Of a stretch of DNA of 10,416 bases, positions 4,746-10,416 are shown one piece after another. The position numbers and the translations under genes are program-made. Under the pieces are notes generated by a model. That model saw only the letters and a list, made by a program, of their open reading frames with translations. It did no database searches and was not told where the DNA came from. The stretch is from the NCBI GenBank assembly GCA_017302775.1, contig JAFLDC010000060.1, forward strand, positions 1 to 10,416, given 5' to 3'. Numbering within the stretch: position 1 is the stretch's first letter; each line of letters begins with the position of its first letter. This stretch comes from Sphingomonadales bacterium (GTDB taxonomy: Bacteria > Pseudomonadota > Alphaproteobacteria > Sphingomonadales > Sphingomonadaceae).

Positions 4746-5744
4746 TCAATCCATGGTCACCACAACCTTGCCGATCGCCTTGCGCTCTGCCAGCATCGTA
4801 ATCGCATCGCCGCCGCGTTCCAGCGGGAATGTTGCCGAGACCTTGGGATTGATCTTCCCGGTCTTCAGAAGTTCGAACAGCGTGGCGATGTGCGCGGCAT
4901 TGGCCTTCGGATCGCGGGCTGCGAACGCGCCCCAGAACACGCCGCAGACATCGCAGCTTTTCAGCAGGGTCAGGTTCAGCGGCAGACGGGCGATCCCGGC
5001 GGGGAAGCCTACGACGCAAAACCGGCCTTCCCAGGCGATCGAACGGACCGCCGGTTCGGAATAGTCGCCGCCGACAATGTCGTAGACCACATGCGCGCCG
5101 TCCGGTCCGCAGGCTGCCTTGAAGGCTTCAGCCAGCGCCTTGGACTGGTCCTTGTCAAGCGGAGCGACCGGATAGACCACCACCTCATCGGCGCCATGTT
5201 CGCGCGCGACCGCGGCTTTTTCCTCGCTCGAAACAGCAGCGACAACCTTTGCGCCATAAGCCTTGCCCAGTTCCACGGCTGCCAGCCCGACGCCGCCCGC
5301 AGCACCCAGCACCAGCAGGGTATCGCCCGCCTTAAGGTGGCCGCGATCAAGCAGCCCGTGCATGTTGGTGCCATAGGTCATCAGCAGCGACGCGCCGGTT
5401 TCAAACGAAACGCCGTCAGGCAGCGGGAACAGTTTGTCAGCCGGGGCAAGAACTTCCGTGGCGAGGCCGCCGTTGCCCATCATCGCAATCACGCGGTCAC
5501 CGGGGGTCCACTGCGTGACGCCTTCGCCCACCGCATCGACCACGCCGGAAAGCTCGCCGCCTGGCGCGAACGGGCGCTGCGGCTTGAACTGGTACATATC
5601 CTTGATGATCAACACGTCGGGATAGTTGATCGCGCAGGCCTTGACCTTGATACGGACCTGGCCTGGCCCCGGGGCGGGGCTTTCCAGTTCATCGAGGACC
5701 AGCGTTTCAGGACCGCCGACAGCGTGGCTGCGAAGGGCTTTCAT
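4746..5744 (-). CDS. Zinc-free MDR family NADPH:quinone oxidoreductase
   Basis: This 332-residue medium-chain dehydrogenase/reductase lacks the structural-zinc cysteine cluster, as in quinone oxidoreductases. The N-terminal GroES-like half contains [15 protein letters not shown] and [11 protein letters not shown] (the Asn-Tyr-Pro-Asp element of this subfamily). The Rossmann nucleotide motif [15 protein letters not shown] is at 147-161, and a C-terminal [24 protein letters not shown] closes the fold. It probably reduces quinones or enones with NADPH in the cytosol; the true substrate is unknown. The ATG at 5744 overlaps the leuD stop (ATGA on the minus strand), so it is translationally coupled to leuD. 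A 40-residue longer reading is rejected because it lies inside leuD and precedes the family start. Confidence 0.9.
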   Translation of the reverse strand: MKALRSHAVGGPETLVLDELESPAPGPGQVRIKVKACAINYPDVLIIKDMYQFKPQRPFAPGGELSGVVDAVGEGVTQWTPGDRVIAMMGNGGLATEVLAPADKLFPLPDGVSFETGASLLMTYGTNMHGLLDRGHLKAGDTLLVLGAAGGVGLAAVELGKAYGAKVVAAVSSEEKAAVAREHGADEVVVYPVAPLDKDQSKALAEAFKAACGPDGAHVVYDIVGGDYSEPAVRSIAWEGRFCVVGFPAGIARLPLNLTLLKSCDVCGVFWGAFAARDPKANAAHIATLFELLKTGKINPKVSATFPLERGGDAITMLAERKAIGKVVVTMD

Positions 5745-6340
5745 ACAGTCTCTACTCCCTGTGCGAGCCACGGCAGCTTGGCCCTGGCTTCTTGTTCGTA
5801 TGTCGAAATCGCGGCATCGCGGGCCATGGTCAGGCCCACTTCGTCCAGACCTTCCATCAGGCAATGCTTGCGGAAGGGGTCGATCGTGAATTCGAACCGA
5901 TCCTGGAACGGAGTGGTCACAACCTGATTTTCCAGATCGATCGAGACCGGATCGGTCCGTGCGACTTCCATCAGGCGATCGATCGCGGCTTGCGGCAGCA
6001 CCACGGTCAGGATGCCATTCTTGAAGGCATTGCCCGAGAAGATGTCGGAAAACGACGGCGCGATCACGGCTTTGATGCCAAGGTCCAGCAAGGCCCAGGC
6101 GGCATGTTCACGGCTGGACCCGCAGCCAAAGTTGTCCCCGGCGATCAGGATCGGCGATCCGGCGAACTCGGCACTGTCAAACAGGTTATCGGGATCGCGG
6201 CGCAGCGTTTCGAAAGCGCCCTTGCCCAGGCCGTCACGGGTAATCGTCTTGAGCCAGTGCGCCGGGATGATAACGTCCGTATCCACGTTCTTGGCCCCGA
6301 ACGGAATGGCCCGTCCCGCCACTTCGCGCACGGCCTCCAT
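5741..6340 (-). CDS. leuD: 3-isopropylmalate dehydratase small subunit
   Basis: LeuD is the 199-residue small subunit that joins LeuC to isomerise 2-isopropylmalate to 3-isopropylmalate in leucine synthesis. Visible signatures are [15 protein letters not shown] near residues 19-33 and the swivel-domain motif [13 protein letters not shown] at 68-80, then [19 protein letters not shown]. Length is normal. The ATG at 6340 is used. It shares its A with the TGA of the upstream small gene (TGATG), whereas the TTG one codon earlier is less likely. The stop overlaps the start of the reductase gene. Unlike many bacteria, leuC is not adjacent here: it ends 249 bp before the small gene that precedes leuD. 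Confidence 0.97.
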   Translation of the reverse strand: MEAVREVAGRAIPFGAKNVDTDVIIPAHWLKTITRDGLGKGAFETLRRDPDNLFDSAEFAGSPILIAGDNFGCGSSREHAAWALLDLGIKAVIAPSFSDIFSGNAFKNGILTVVLPQAAIDRLMEVARTDPVSIDLENQVVTTPFQDRFEFTIDPFRKHCLMEGLDEVGLTMARDAAISTYEQEARAKLPWLAQGVETV

Positions 6341-6531
6341 CAATCGGTTTCCGGCGCTTTTTCGGGGTGCGGTGGGGGCGAGGTCGGCTTTTTGGTCTTT
6401 TCGCGGCGGCGCGAGGCGTACAGCAGCGCGGCGGCAAGCGCGGCAGAGCCGATCGCGGCTCCGGCCATGGCAGCCTTGCCTGTGATCCCGCCCTTGTCGG
6501 GCCTGTCGGACGTGTCGGTTTCGTCGGTCAT
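6340..6531 (-). CDS. Small single-pass membrane protein between leuC and leuD
   Basis: This 63-residue protein opens [15 protein letters not shown], acidic and hydrophilic. A single Ala/Gly-rich transmembrane helix (about 20-40) ends at a basic stop-transfer [11 protein letters not shown], followed by a Pro-rich tail. AGGGA sits 5-6 nt before the ATG at 6531, which decides the start against a longer in-frame reading to 6594. Its stop overlaps the leuD ATG by one base, so its translation is linked to leuD. I recall comparable small proteins in this position in other sphingomonads carrying a transferred 'isopropylmalate isomerase' label, but nothing in this sequence resembles an enzyme. Function unknown; not homologous to LeuC or LeuD. 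Confidence 0.75.
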   Translation of the reverse strand: MTDETDTSDRPDKGGITGKAAMAGAAIGSAALAAALLYASRRREKTKKPTSPPPHPEKAPETD

Positions 6532-6780
6532 GGTTTCCCTATGTCCATCCCTACGCGCCGGTTCAAGGGCGCTGACGGGATTTTCGTGGCCCATGGCGCT
6601 GGAACTGCACAGCCAAGGCCATGTGAAAAACCGGATATTCGTTTTATTTACAAAATGTTAATTGAAAATGCCGTCAACTTCCAGTCCACAACGCCCGGCG
6701 CGATCTTCCCGGCCGGCCGCAGCCGCCATGTGCCATCATGCGCGCTTGTAGGACAGCCCTTCGGGCGGAATCCCGATTGT
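6532..6780. other. Intergenic region between leuC and the leuD operon
   Basis: These 249 bp hold no convincing gene. The half next to leuC is GC-rich, with a short GCCC-TTC-GGGC hairpin (6755-6765) lacking a T-tract. The middle (6624-6670) is AT-rich and holds the possible leuD-operon promoter. No leader peptide with clustered leucine codons and no obvious attenuator were found. Confidence 0.5.
6649..6677 (-). promoter_or_regulatory. Possible sigma70-type promoter of the leuD operon
   Basis: On the minus strand TTGACG (6677-6672) is followed after 17 nt by TTTGTA (6654-6649), in an AT-rich island within otherwise GC-rich DNA, 118 bp upstream of the small membrane gene. The -35 match is good and the -10 match poor. 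It is the best candidate for the start of the seven-gene run ending at grxD. Confidence 0.35.
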
Positions 6781-8211
6781 TCAGACGAGGTCGCGCACGT
6801 CGGCCAGTCGTCCGGTTACGGCAGCGGCGGCGGCCATCGCCGGGCTGACCAGGTGCGTGCGCGCGCCCGGGCCCTGACGACCGACGAAGTTACGGTTCGA
6901 GGTTGACGCGCAGCGCTCACCAGCGGGAACCTTGTCCGGGTTCATGCCGAGACAGGCGGAACACCCCGGCTCGCGCCATTCCAGGCCGGCGGCAATGAAC
7001 ACCTGATCCAGTCCTTCGGCCTCGGCCTGGCGTTTGACCAGCCCGGACCCCGGCACGACGATCGCCCATTTGACGTTGGGCGCCTTGGTCCGCCCCTTCA
7101 GTACGGCAGCGGCGGCGCGCAGATCCTCGATCCGGCTGTTGGTGCAGGAACCGATGAACACGTTCTGCACTTCTACATCCTGTAATCGCTGGCCGGGGGT
7201 AAGGCCCATGTAATCCAGGCTTTTGCGCACGGCTTCCTGCTTGGACGGATCGGTGAAGCTGTCCGGTGCGGGGACCGTTCCGGTAATGGCCACGGTGTCC
7301 TCCGGGCTGGTGCCCCAGGTGACCGTCGGGGCGATATCGGCGGCGTCGATCACCACCACTTTGTCATACTGCGCACCCGGATCAGAGGCGAGGCCGCGCC
7401 ACCATTCCACCGCCTGATCCCAGGCCGGACCGGTGGGGGCGTAAGGCCGCCCCTTGACATAGGCAAAGGTCGTCTCGTCCGGGGCGATAAGGCCGGCACG
7501 GGCGCCGTGTTCGATCGCCATGTTCGATATGGTCAGGCGGCCTTCGACGGAAAGATCGCGGATCACTGCGCCGGTATATTCGATGACATAGCCGGTGCCG
7601 CCCGCTGCGCCCAGCACTCCGGTGATGTGCAGCACCACGTCCTTGGCGGTCACACCCGGGCCAAGCGCACCGTTCACCCGCACTTCCATCGTCTTGGATG
7701 GGGTCAGCAGCAGGGTCTGCGTGGCCAGCACATGCTCCACCTCGCTGGTGCCGATGCCAAAGGCCAGCGCACCCAGCCCACCATGGCAGGCGGTGTGGCT
7801 ATCGCCGCAGACGATCGTCGCGCCGGGCAGGGAAAAGCCCTGTTCGGGACCAACGACATGGACGATTCCCTGTTCTGCATCGGCATCACCGATCAGACGA
7901 ATGCCGAATTCGGGCGCGTTGCGTTCCAGCGCGGCGAGCTGCTGGGCGCTTTCCGGGTCAGTGATCGGAATAGGCTTGCCGGCGGCATCGCGCCGTGCAG
8001 TGGTCGGCAGGTTGTGATCGGGCACGGCCAGGGTCAGATCGGGGCGGCGTACCTTGCGTCCGGCAACCCGCAACGCCTCGAACGCTTGCGGGCTGGTCAC
8101 CTCATGAACCAGATGCCGGTCGATATAGATCAGGCAGGTTCCATCGTCGCGGCGTTCCACCACGTGGGCATCCCAGATCTTTTCGTAAAGCGTACGCGGT
8201 TTGTTGGCCAT
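6781..8211 (-). CDS. leuC: 3-isopropylmalate dehydratase large subunit
   Basis: LeuC is the 476-residue [4Fe-4S] large subunit of isopropylmalate isomerase, an aconitase-superfamily enzyme. It starts [16 protein letters not shown]. The family blocks [45 protein letters not shown] and [19 protein letters not shown] are all present. The cluster ligands are visible as FIGSCTNSR (Cys356) and [11 protein letters not shown] (Cys417 and Cys420). The sequence ends with normal length. The ATG at 8211 fits the family start; an ATG at 8223 would add four residues, and neither has a strong ribosome-binding site. It is the last gene of the long minus-strand run from the right edge, 46 nt after the ybaN-like gene, and works with leuD at 5741. 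Confidence 0.97.
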   Translation of the reverse strand: MANKPRTLYEKIWDAHVVERRDDGTCLIYIDRHLVHEVTSPQAFEALRVAGRKVRRPDLTLAVPDHNLPTTARRDAAGKPIPITDPESAQQLAALERNAPEFGIRLIGDADAEQGIVHVVGPEQGFSLPGATIVCGDSHTACHGGLGALAFGIGTSEVEHVLATQTLLLTPSKTMEVRVNGALGPGVTAKDVVLHITGVLGAAGGTGYVIEYTGAVIRDLSVEGRLTISNMAIEHGARAGLIAPDETTFAYVKGRPYAPTGPAWDQAVEWWRGLASDPGAQYDKVVVIDAADIAPTVTWGTSPEDTVAITGTVPAPDSFTDPSKQEAVRKSLDYMGLTPGQRLQDVEVQNVFIGSCTNSRIEDLRAAAAVLKGRTKAPNVKWAIVVPGSGLVKRQAEAEGLDQVFIAAGLEWREPGCSACLGMNPDKVPAGERCASTSNRNFVGRQGPGARTHLVSPAMAAAAAVTGRLADVRDLV

Positions 8212-8257
8212 GGCACGGGCCATAAGCGCGGCGATGGCTATTTTGCAAGGGCTGGCG

Positions 8258-8608
8258 CTATTCGGCGCGGGTCCAGATCCAGCTGCCGGCGATGACCAGG
8301 ATCGCGATCGAGATCATGACCCACGGCCAGCCGACGGTAAACCAGGTAACGCCTGCGCCGACCGCCATCGCACTGACCGCGGCGATCTTCGCCCGGCGCG
8401 AAATGGCCTGCCGCTCGCGCCAGTCCCGCAGCGACGGGCCGTAGTGGGGGTGATTGAGCAGCCGTTCTTCCCATTCGGGGTGCGATCGGGAAAAGCAGAA
8501 CGCGGCGAGCAGCAGGAACGGCACGGTTGGCATGATCGGCAACACCGCGCCGATAATCCCCAGCACCACGCAGGTCAGTCCGCCGGCGAGATAGAGTTGT
8601 CTGGTCAC
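8258..8608 (-). CDS. YbaN-like inner-membrane protein (DUF454)
   Basis: This is a roughly 116-residue membrane protein of the DUF454/YbaN family. The signature is [33 protein letters not shown], followed by [17 protein letters not shown] and two C-terminal hydrophobic segments ([20 protein letters not shown]). Function is unknown for the family. There is no ATG. The GTG at 8608 gives the usual family beginning ([10 protein letters not shown]) and leaves 4 nt after the sufE stop. A TTG at 8626 would overlap sufE by 14 nt and add six residues, and has a slightly better ribosome-binding site. It is probably co-transcribed with sufE and perhaps leuC. Confidence 0.85.
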   Translation of the reverse strand: MTRQLYLAGGLTCVVLGIIGAVLPIMPTVPFLLLAAFCFSRSHPEWEERLLNHPHYGPSLRDWRERQAISRRAKIAAVSAMAVGAGVTWFTVGWPWVMISIAILVIAGSWIWTRAE

Positions 8609-8612
8609 GCCC

Positions 8613-9023
8613 CTATAACGCGGCAAGCCGCCCTGCGGTTTCCCGAACCAGCGCGATCATATTGGGCACGCCCTGGGTACGGTTCGATGAGAGCTGGTTC
8701 TTGAGGTCGAACGGATCGAGCAACGCCCCAATGTCGGTAGCGGCCACGGCTGCCGGGGGCTGATCCTGCACGGCCGCCAGCACCAGCGCGACGATCCCTT
8801 TGGTAATCGCGGCATTGCTGTCGGCCAGGAAATGCAGGCGGCCATCGGGCAGCTGCGTGGGATAGACCCAGACCGAAGCGGAACAGCCCCGCACCAGCGT
8901 GGCATCGGTCTTCAATGCATCCGGCATCGGTTCCAGCGCGCGGCCCAGTTCGATCAGCAGGCGATAGCGTTCGTCGCCTTCCAGGAAGCTGTATTCTTCG
9001 GCGATGTCGGAGAGGCTGCGCAT
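8613..9023 (-). CDS. sufE: Cysteine desulfurase sulfur-acceptor protein SufE
   Basis: This 136-residue protein takes persulfide sulfur from SufS and hands it to the SufBCD scaffold for Fe-S cluster assembly. The acceptor cysteine is Cys47 in LVRGCSASVWV, matching the active-site loop of E. coli SufE (Cys51). Other family features are DERYRLLIELGRAL near the N-terminus, LHFLADSNAAITKGIVALVL, and the C-terminal LSSNRTQGVPNMIALVRE. The ATG at 9023 matches the family start; the longer in-frame reading runs antisense-like through the neighbouring small gene and is discarded. The gene is not beside other suf genes here but lies between small membrane-protein genes. Confidence 0.95.
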   Translation of the reverse strand: MRSLSDIAEEYSFLEGDERYRLLIELGRALEPMPDALKTDATLVRGCSASVWVYPTQLPDGRLHFLADSNAAITKGIVALVLAAVQDQPPAAVAATDIGALLDPFDLKNQLSSNRTQGVPNMIALVRETAGRLAAL

Positions 9024-9085
9024 GGCGGCGGCTCTATCACGATCCGTGGCAAGCGCAATGCGGCTGCCGTAGTCTTCGGGGGCCG

Positions 9086-9262
9086 CTATCCCGCAATACC
9101 GCCCGGCCGGGTGAGGGCATAATAGATCACGTAAAGCCACGACAATACACCGTGGACCACCGCCCACAGGATCGACTTGTGCAGGCTCCAGCTGATCGCG
9201 ACGGCAATTGCCGAGCCCAGCCCGATGCCGGCCCGGGCCGCGTCGCCATGGGGGCTGCTCAC
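9086..9262 (-). CDS. Small membrane protein, 58 aa, GTG start
   Basis: Translation from the GTG at 9262 gives 58 residues with two hydrophobic stretches (AGIGLGSAIAVAISWSL and ILWAVVHGVLSWLYVIYYAL) separated by the basic HKS, then a short TRPGGIAG tail. The GTG overlaps the TGA of the preceding gene (GTGA, 9259-9262), strong evidence for translational coupling and a genuine gene despite its small size. It is the last member of the small-membrane-protein cluster, 62 bp before sufE. It has no VLERIATD motif, so it is not obviously a paralogue of its upstream neighbours. Function unknown. Confidence 0.7.
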   Translation of the reverse strand: MSSPHGDAARAGIGLGSAIAVAISWSLHKSILWAVVHGVLSWLYVIYYALTRPGGIAG

Positions 9263-9492
9263 AGCTCGACCCCGGCGGCGATCGCTTCGAGCTTGCGGAT
9301 GCGTTCCTTGAGGTCGGCCATCTCGATCCGGGCCGCGCCGCTGCTTGCGCCGCCTTCGATTTCAGGGCGGTGGACTTCCAGCTCGCGCAGCTTGAGTTCA
9401 AGCCAGCCCTGCCAGCCGCGCAAGCTGGCCAGCGTCAGGATCGACACGCCCAGCAGCGCGGTGGCTGATAACAAGAGGTAATCGCTGATCAT
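9259..9492 (-). CDS. Small membrane-anchored coiled-coil protein, PspB-like, divergent copy
   Basis: The 77-residue product has an N-terminal transmembrane helix (MISDYLLLSATALLGVSILTLASL), a Trp- and Glu-rich membrane-proximal region, and a C-terminal coiled coil (MADLKERIRKLEAIAAGVEL). The end RIRKLEAIA aligns with RLRVLERIATD and RIQVLERIATD in the two preceding genes but stops short, so this looks like the most divergent and truncated member of the tandem family. AAGGGAG precedes the ATG, which rules out the longer in-frame reading to 9690. Membrane helix plus helical cytoplasmic tail is the layout of PspB, which recruits PspA/PspF in enterobacteria; that function is inferred only. Confidence 0.72.
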   Translation of the reverse strand: MISDYLLLSATALLGVSILTLASLRGWQGWLELKLRELEVHRPEIEGGASSGAARIEMADLKERIRKLEAIAAGVEL

Positions 9493-9517
9493 GGCGTTTC
9501 TCCCTTGGCCTGCGCGA

Positions 9518-9796
9518 TCAACGTTCGCGCAGGCTTTCAATTTCATCGGCCAGCTCGCGGCTGTGCCGCCCGTCGGTGGCGATGCGTTCAAGCACCTGGA
9601 TGCGGCTGCGCAGTTGTTCCACTTCCCCTTCCAGCTCGGCCTCGCGGGCGGTGGAGCCAGCCAGCGGATTGCCTGGTCCGGCGCTGTCATCGCGGTGCGA
9701 TGTGCGGCGGCGGCTGAGCGGATCTACCCCTTTGCTTTTCAGCGAATACCACGCGCCGATCCCGGCAATCACGATCAAGCTTACTCCCAGGTCCAT
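9518..9796 (-). CDS. PspB-like membrane-anchored coiled-coil protein (tandem copy)
   Basis: The 92-residue product starts MDLGVSLIVIAGIGAWYSLK with one short transmembrane helix, then a polar Arg/Ser-rich linker and a C-terminal coiled coil AELEGEVEQLRSRIQVLERI. The ending ATDGRHSRELADEIESLRER completes the repeat shared with its neighbours: VLERIATD, a spacer, then (A/D)xIxxLR. This resembles the C-terminus of PspB, where a helical RIQALE-type segment follows the membrane anchor. GGAGG lies 8 nt before the ATG. Gaps are 18 nt to the upstream gene and 25 nt to the downstream gene. Confidence 0.78.
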   Translation of the reverse strand: MDLGVSLIVIAGIGAWYSLKSKGVDPLSRRRTSHRDDSAGPGNPLAGSTAREAELEGEVEQLRSRIQVLERIATDGRHSRELADEIESLRER

Positions 9797-9814
9797 CGCT
9801 ATGCCTCCAGCGTC

Positions 9815-10084
9815 TCAGTTTTCGATGCGCTCGACGCGCAGGTTGTCGATTTCGGCGGCAAGGGTAGCGCCCTTGTCGGTGGCGATCCGTTCGAGCACGC
9901 GCAGGCGCTGTTCGATCCGGGCGGCCTCGGGTTCGGGCGCAGCCGCGGAAGGGTTGCCGTATTTGAGCTCGGCGATCCGCTCCTTGTGCTCCAGCCGGCG
10001 ACGGTACGCCTGGGCCAGGATCCCGACAATCGCGACCAGCCCGCCCATGGCGGCGATCAGCCCCAAGAAATCACCAAAGCTCAT
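9815..10084 (-). CDS. PspB-like membrane-anchored coiled-coil protein (tandem copy)
   Basis: The product has 89 residues: an N-terminal transmembrane helix (FLGLIAAMGGLVAIVGILAQA), a basic juxtamembrane YRRRLEHKERIAELKYGN, an Ala/Pro linker, and a C-terminal coiled coil RIEQRLRVLERIATDKGATL, ending AAEIDNLRVERIEN. The VLERIATDK...LAAEIDNLR stretch is nearly the same as VLERIATDK...LAAQIENLR in the preceding gene, so the two are clear duplicates. The ATG overlaps the stop of the preceding gene by ATGA, and a GGGGAG lies just upstream. It is probably the pspB relative; a direct role in PspA binding is inference. Confidence 0.8.
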   Translation of the reverse strand: MSFGDFLGLIAAMGGLVAIVGILAQAYRRRLEHKERIAELKYGNPSAAAPEPEAARIEQRLRVLERIATDKGATLAAEIDNLRVERIEN

Positions 10085-10377
10085 CGTGCCGGCTCCCCGG
10101 ACCGCAGGTTTTCGATCTGGGCGGCCAGATTGACCGACTTGTCCGTGGCAATCCGTTCCAGCACCACAACGCGGTCCTCAAACATCGCCAGCCGTTCTTT
10201 GAGCTCGGCGTTCTCAGCCTTGAGCGCGGCCACTTCCTTGCCACCACGGTCAGTCTTGCCGCCCCATTCGTCTTCCAGGGCATACCCGTGGCGGGCGCGG
10301 ATCCAGTTGTTGATGATCCAGCCGCCGGTGCTGAGCGCGACGATCCAGATCACGAATTCCGGTGAACCCCAGTTCAT
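10081..10377 (-). CDS. PspB-like membrane-anchored coiled-coil protein (tandem copy)
   Basis: The product has 98 residues: an N-terminal transmembrane helix (FVIWIVALSTGGWIINNWI), a positively charged exit (RARHGYALEDEWGG), then a long coiled coil from about residue 45 (VAALKAENAELKERLAMFED) ending in RVVVLERIATDKSVNLAAQI and ENLRSGEPAR. It is the longest helical version in the tandem family. GAAGGA precedes the ATG, which also overlaps the stop of the gene coming from beyond the window (ATGA). Annotation pipelines may call one of these genes PspB and leave the others as hypothetical. Confidence 0.8.
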   Translation of the reverse strand: MNWGSPEFVIWIVALSTGGWIINNWIRARHGYALEDEWGGKTDRGGKEVAALKAENAELKERLAMFEDRVVVLERIATDKSVNLAAQIENLRSGEPAR

Positions 10378-10416
10378 TGTACGTCCTTCTTTTCGATCCG
10401 CAGCGCCTCGATCTCG
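10374..10416 (-). CDS. C-terminal end of a further coiled-coil gene (runs off window)
   Basis: The last 13 codons read EIEALRIEKKDVQ and stop at TGA (10374-10376), overlapping the next ATG. EIEALR matches the (Q/D)IENLR / EIDNLR / EIESLR ends of the neighbouring genes at the same place, so this is very probably one more member of the tandem family. A pspC or pspA tail cannot be excluded from so few residues. Confidence 0.6.
   Translation of the reverse strand, partial: EIEALRIEKKDVQ

Noticed and set aside
4221..5927. 568-codon plus-strand open frame
   Set aside because: It is antisense to the cytochrome, quinone reductase and leuD genes, whose identities are clear, and has no recognisable domain.
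7051..7068. CGGCACG-N4-TCGCC resembling a sigma54 site on the plus strand
   Set aside because: It has the GG/GC spacing but lacks the T before GG and the TT before GC, lies within leuC and faces no plus-strand gene.
7507..8295. 262-codon plus-strand open frame antisense to leuC
   Set aside because: A shadow of leuC; low-complexity Gly/Ala/Arg/His composition and no family features.

Overview
The window is GC-rich, tightly packed DNA from an alphaproteobacterium, most probably a sphingomonad (Novosphingobium, Sphingobium or Sphingomonas type). This rests on recognised protein families and their order (DUF1476/ATPase inhibitor zeta next to bolA and grxD; a small membrane gene between leuC and leuD; PspC- and PspB-like small membrane proteins). 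No database search was possible. No phage, transposon, integrase, CRISPR array or toxin-antitoxin genes were seen.

Layout. Bases 1-591 (minus) hold the N-terminal half of recF. Divergent from it, a sigma54-type promoter (739-755) precedes a 46-residue exported peptide gene and an overlapping small PspC-domain gene, closed by a hairpin at 1179-1203. Next come a queuosine-precursor transporter gene (yhhQ, minus) and a plus-strand tRNA-Arg(UCU). A structured non-coding stretch ending in a strong intrinsic terminator (2169-2200) follows, then a NUDT19-like Nudix hydrolase (minus). A second, almost identical sigma54-type promoter (3137-3153) sits in the gap at 3000-3296. Downstream of it there is no convincing gene, only a 13-bp-stem hairpin and a bidirectional terminator (3242-3281), so it probably drives a small RNA of about 118 nt.

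Bases 3297-6531 are a close-set minus-strand run, read in the order 63-aa membrane protein, leuD, quinone oxidoreductase, c-type cytochrome (c556/c' type), ATPase inhibitor zeta (DUF1476), bolA, grxD. The small gene, leuD and the reductase overlap at their start/stop codons. Bases 6781-10416 are a second minus-strand run: at least four, probably five, tandem small membrane/coiled-coil genes sharing a PspB-like VLERIATD motif, a 58-aa membrane protein with a GTG start, sufE, ybaN-like DUF454, and leuC. leuC and leuD together make isopropylmalate isomerase (leucine synthesis).

The unifying theme is membrane stress and iron-sulfur/energy housekeeping. The most interesting signal is that two matched sigma54 promoters, one for a tiny exported peptide plus PspC and one for an apparent sRNA, lie within 2.4 kb of each other. 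The far end of the same window carries a tandem PspB-like family. In enterobacteria the Psp response is sigma54/PspF controlled, so a PspF-like regulon is a reasonable, untested inference.
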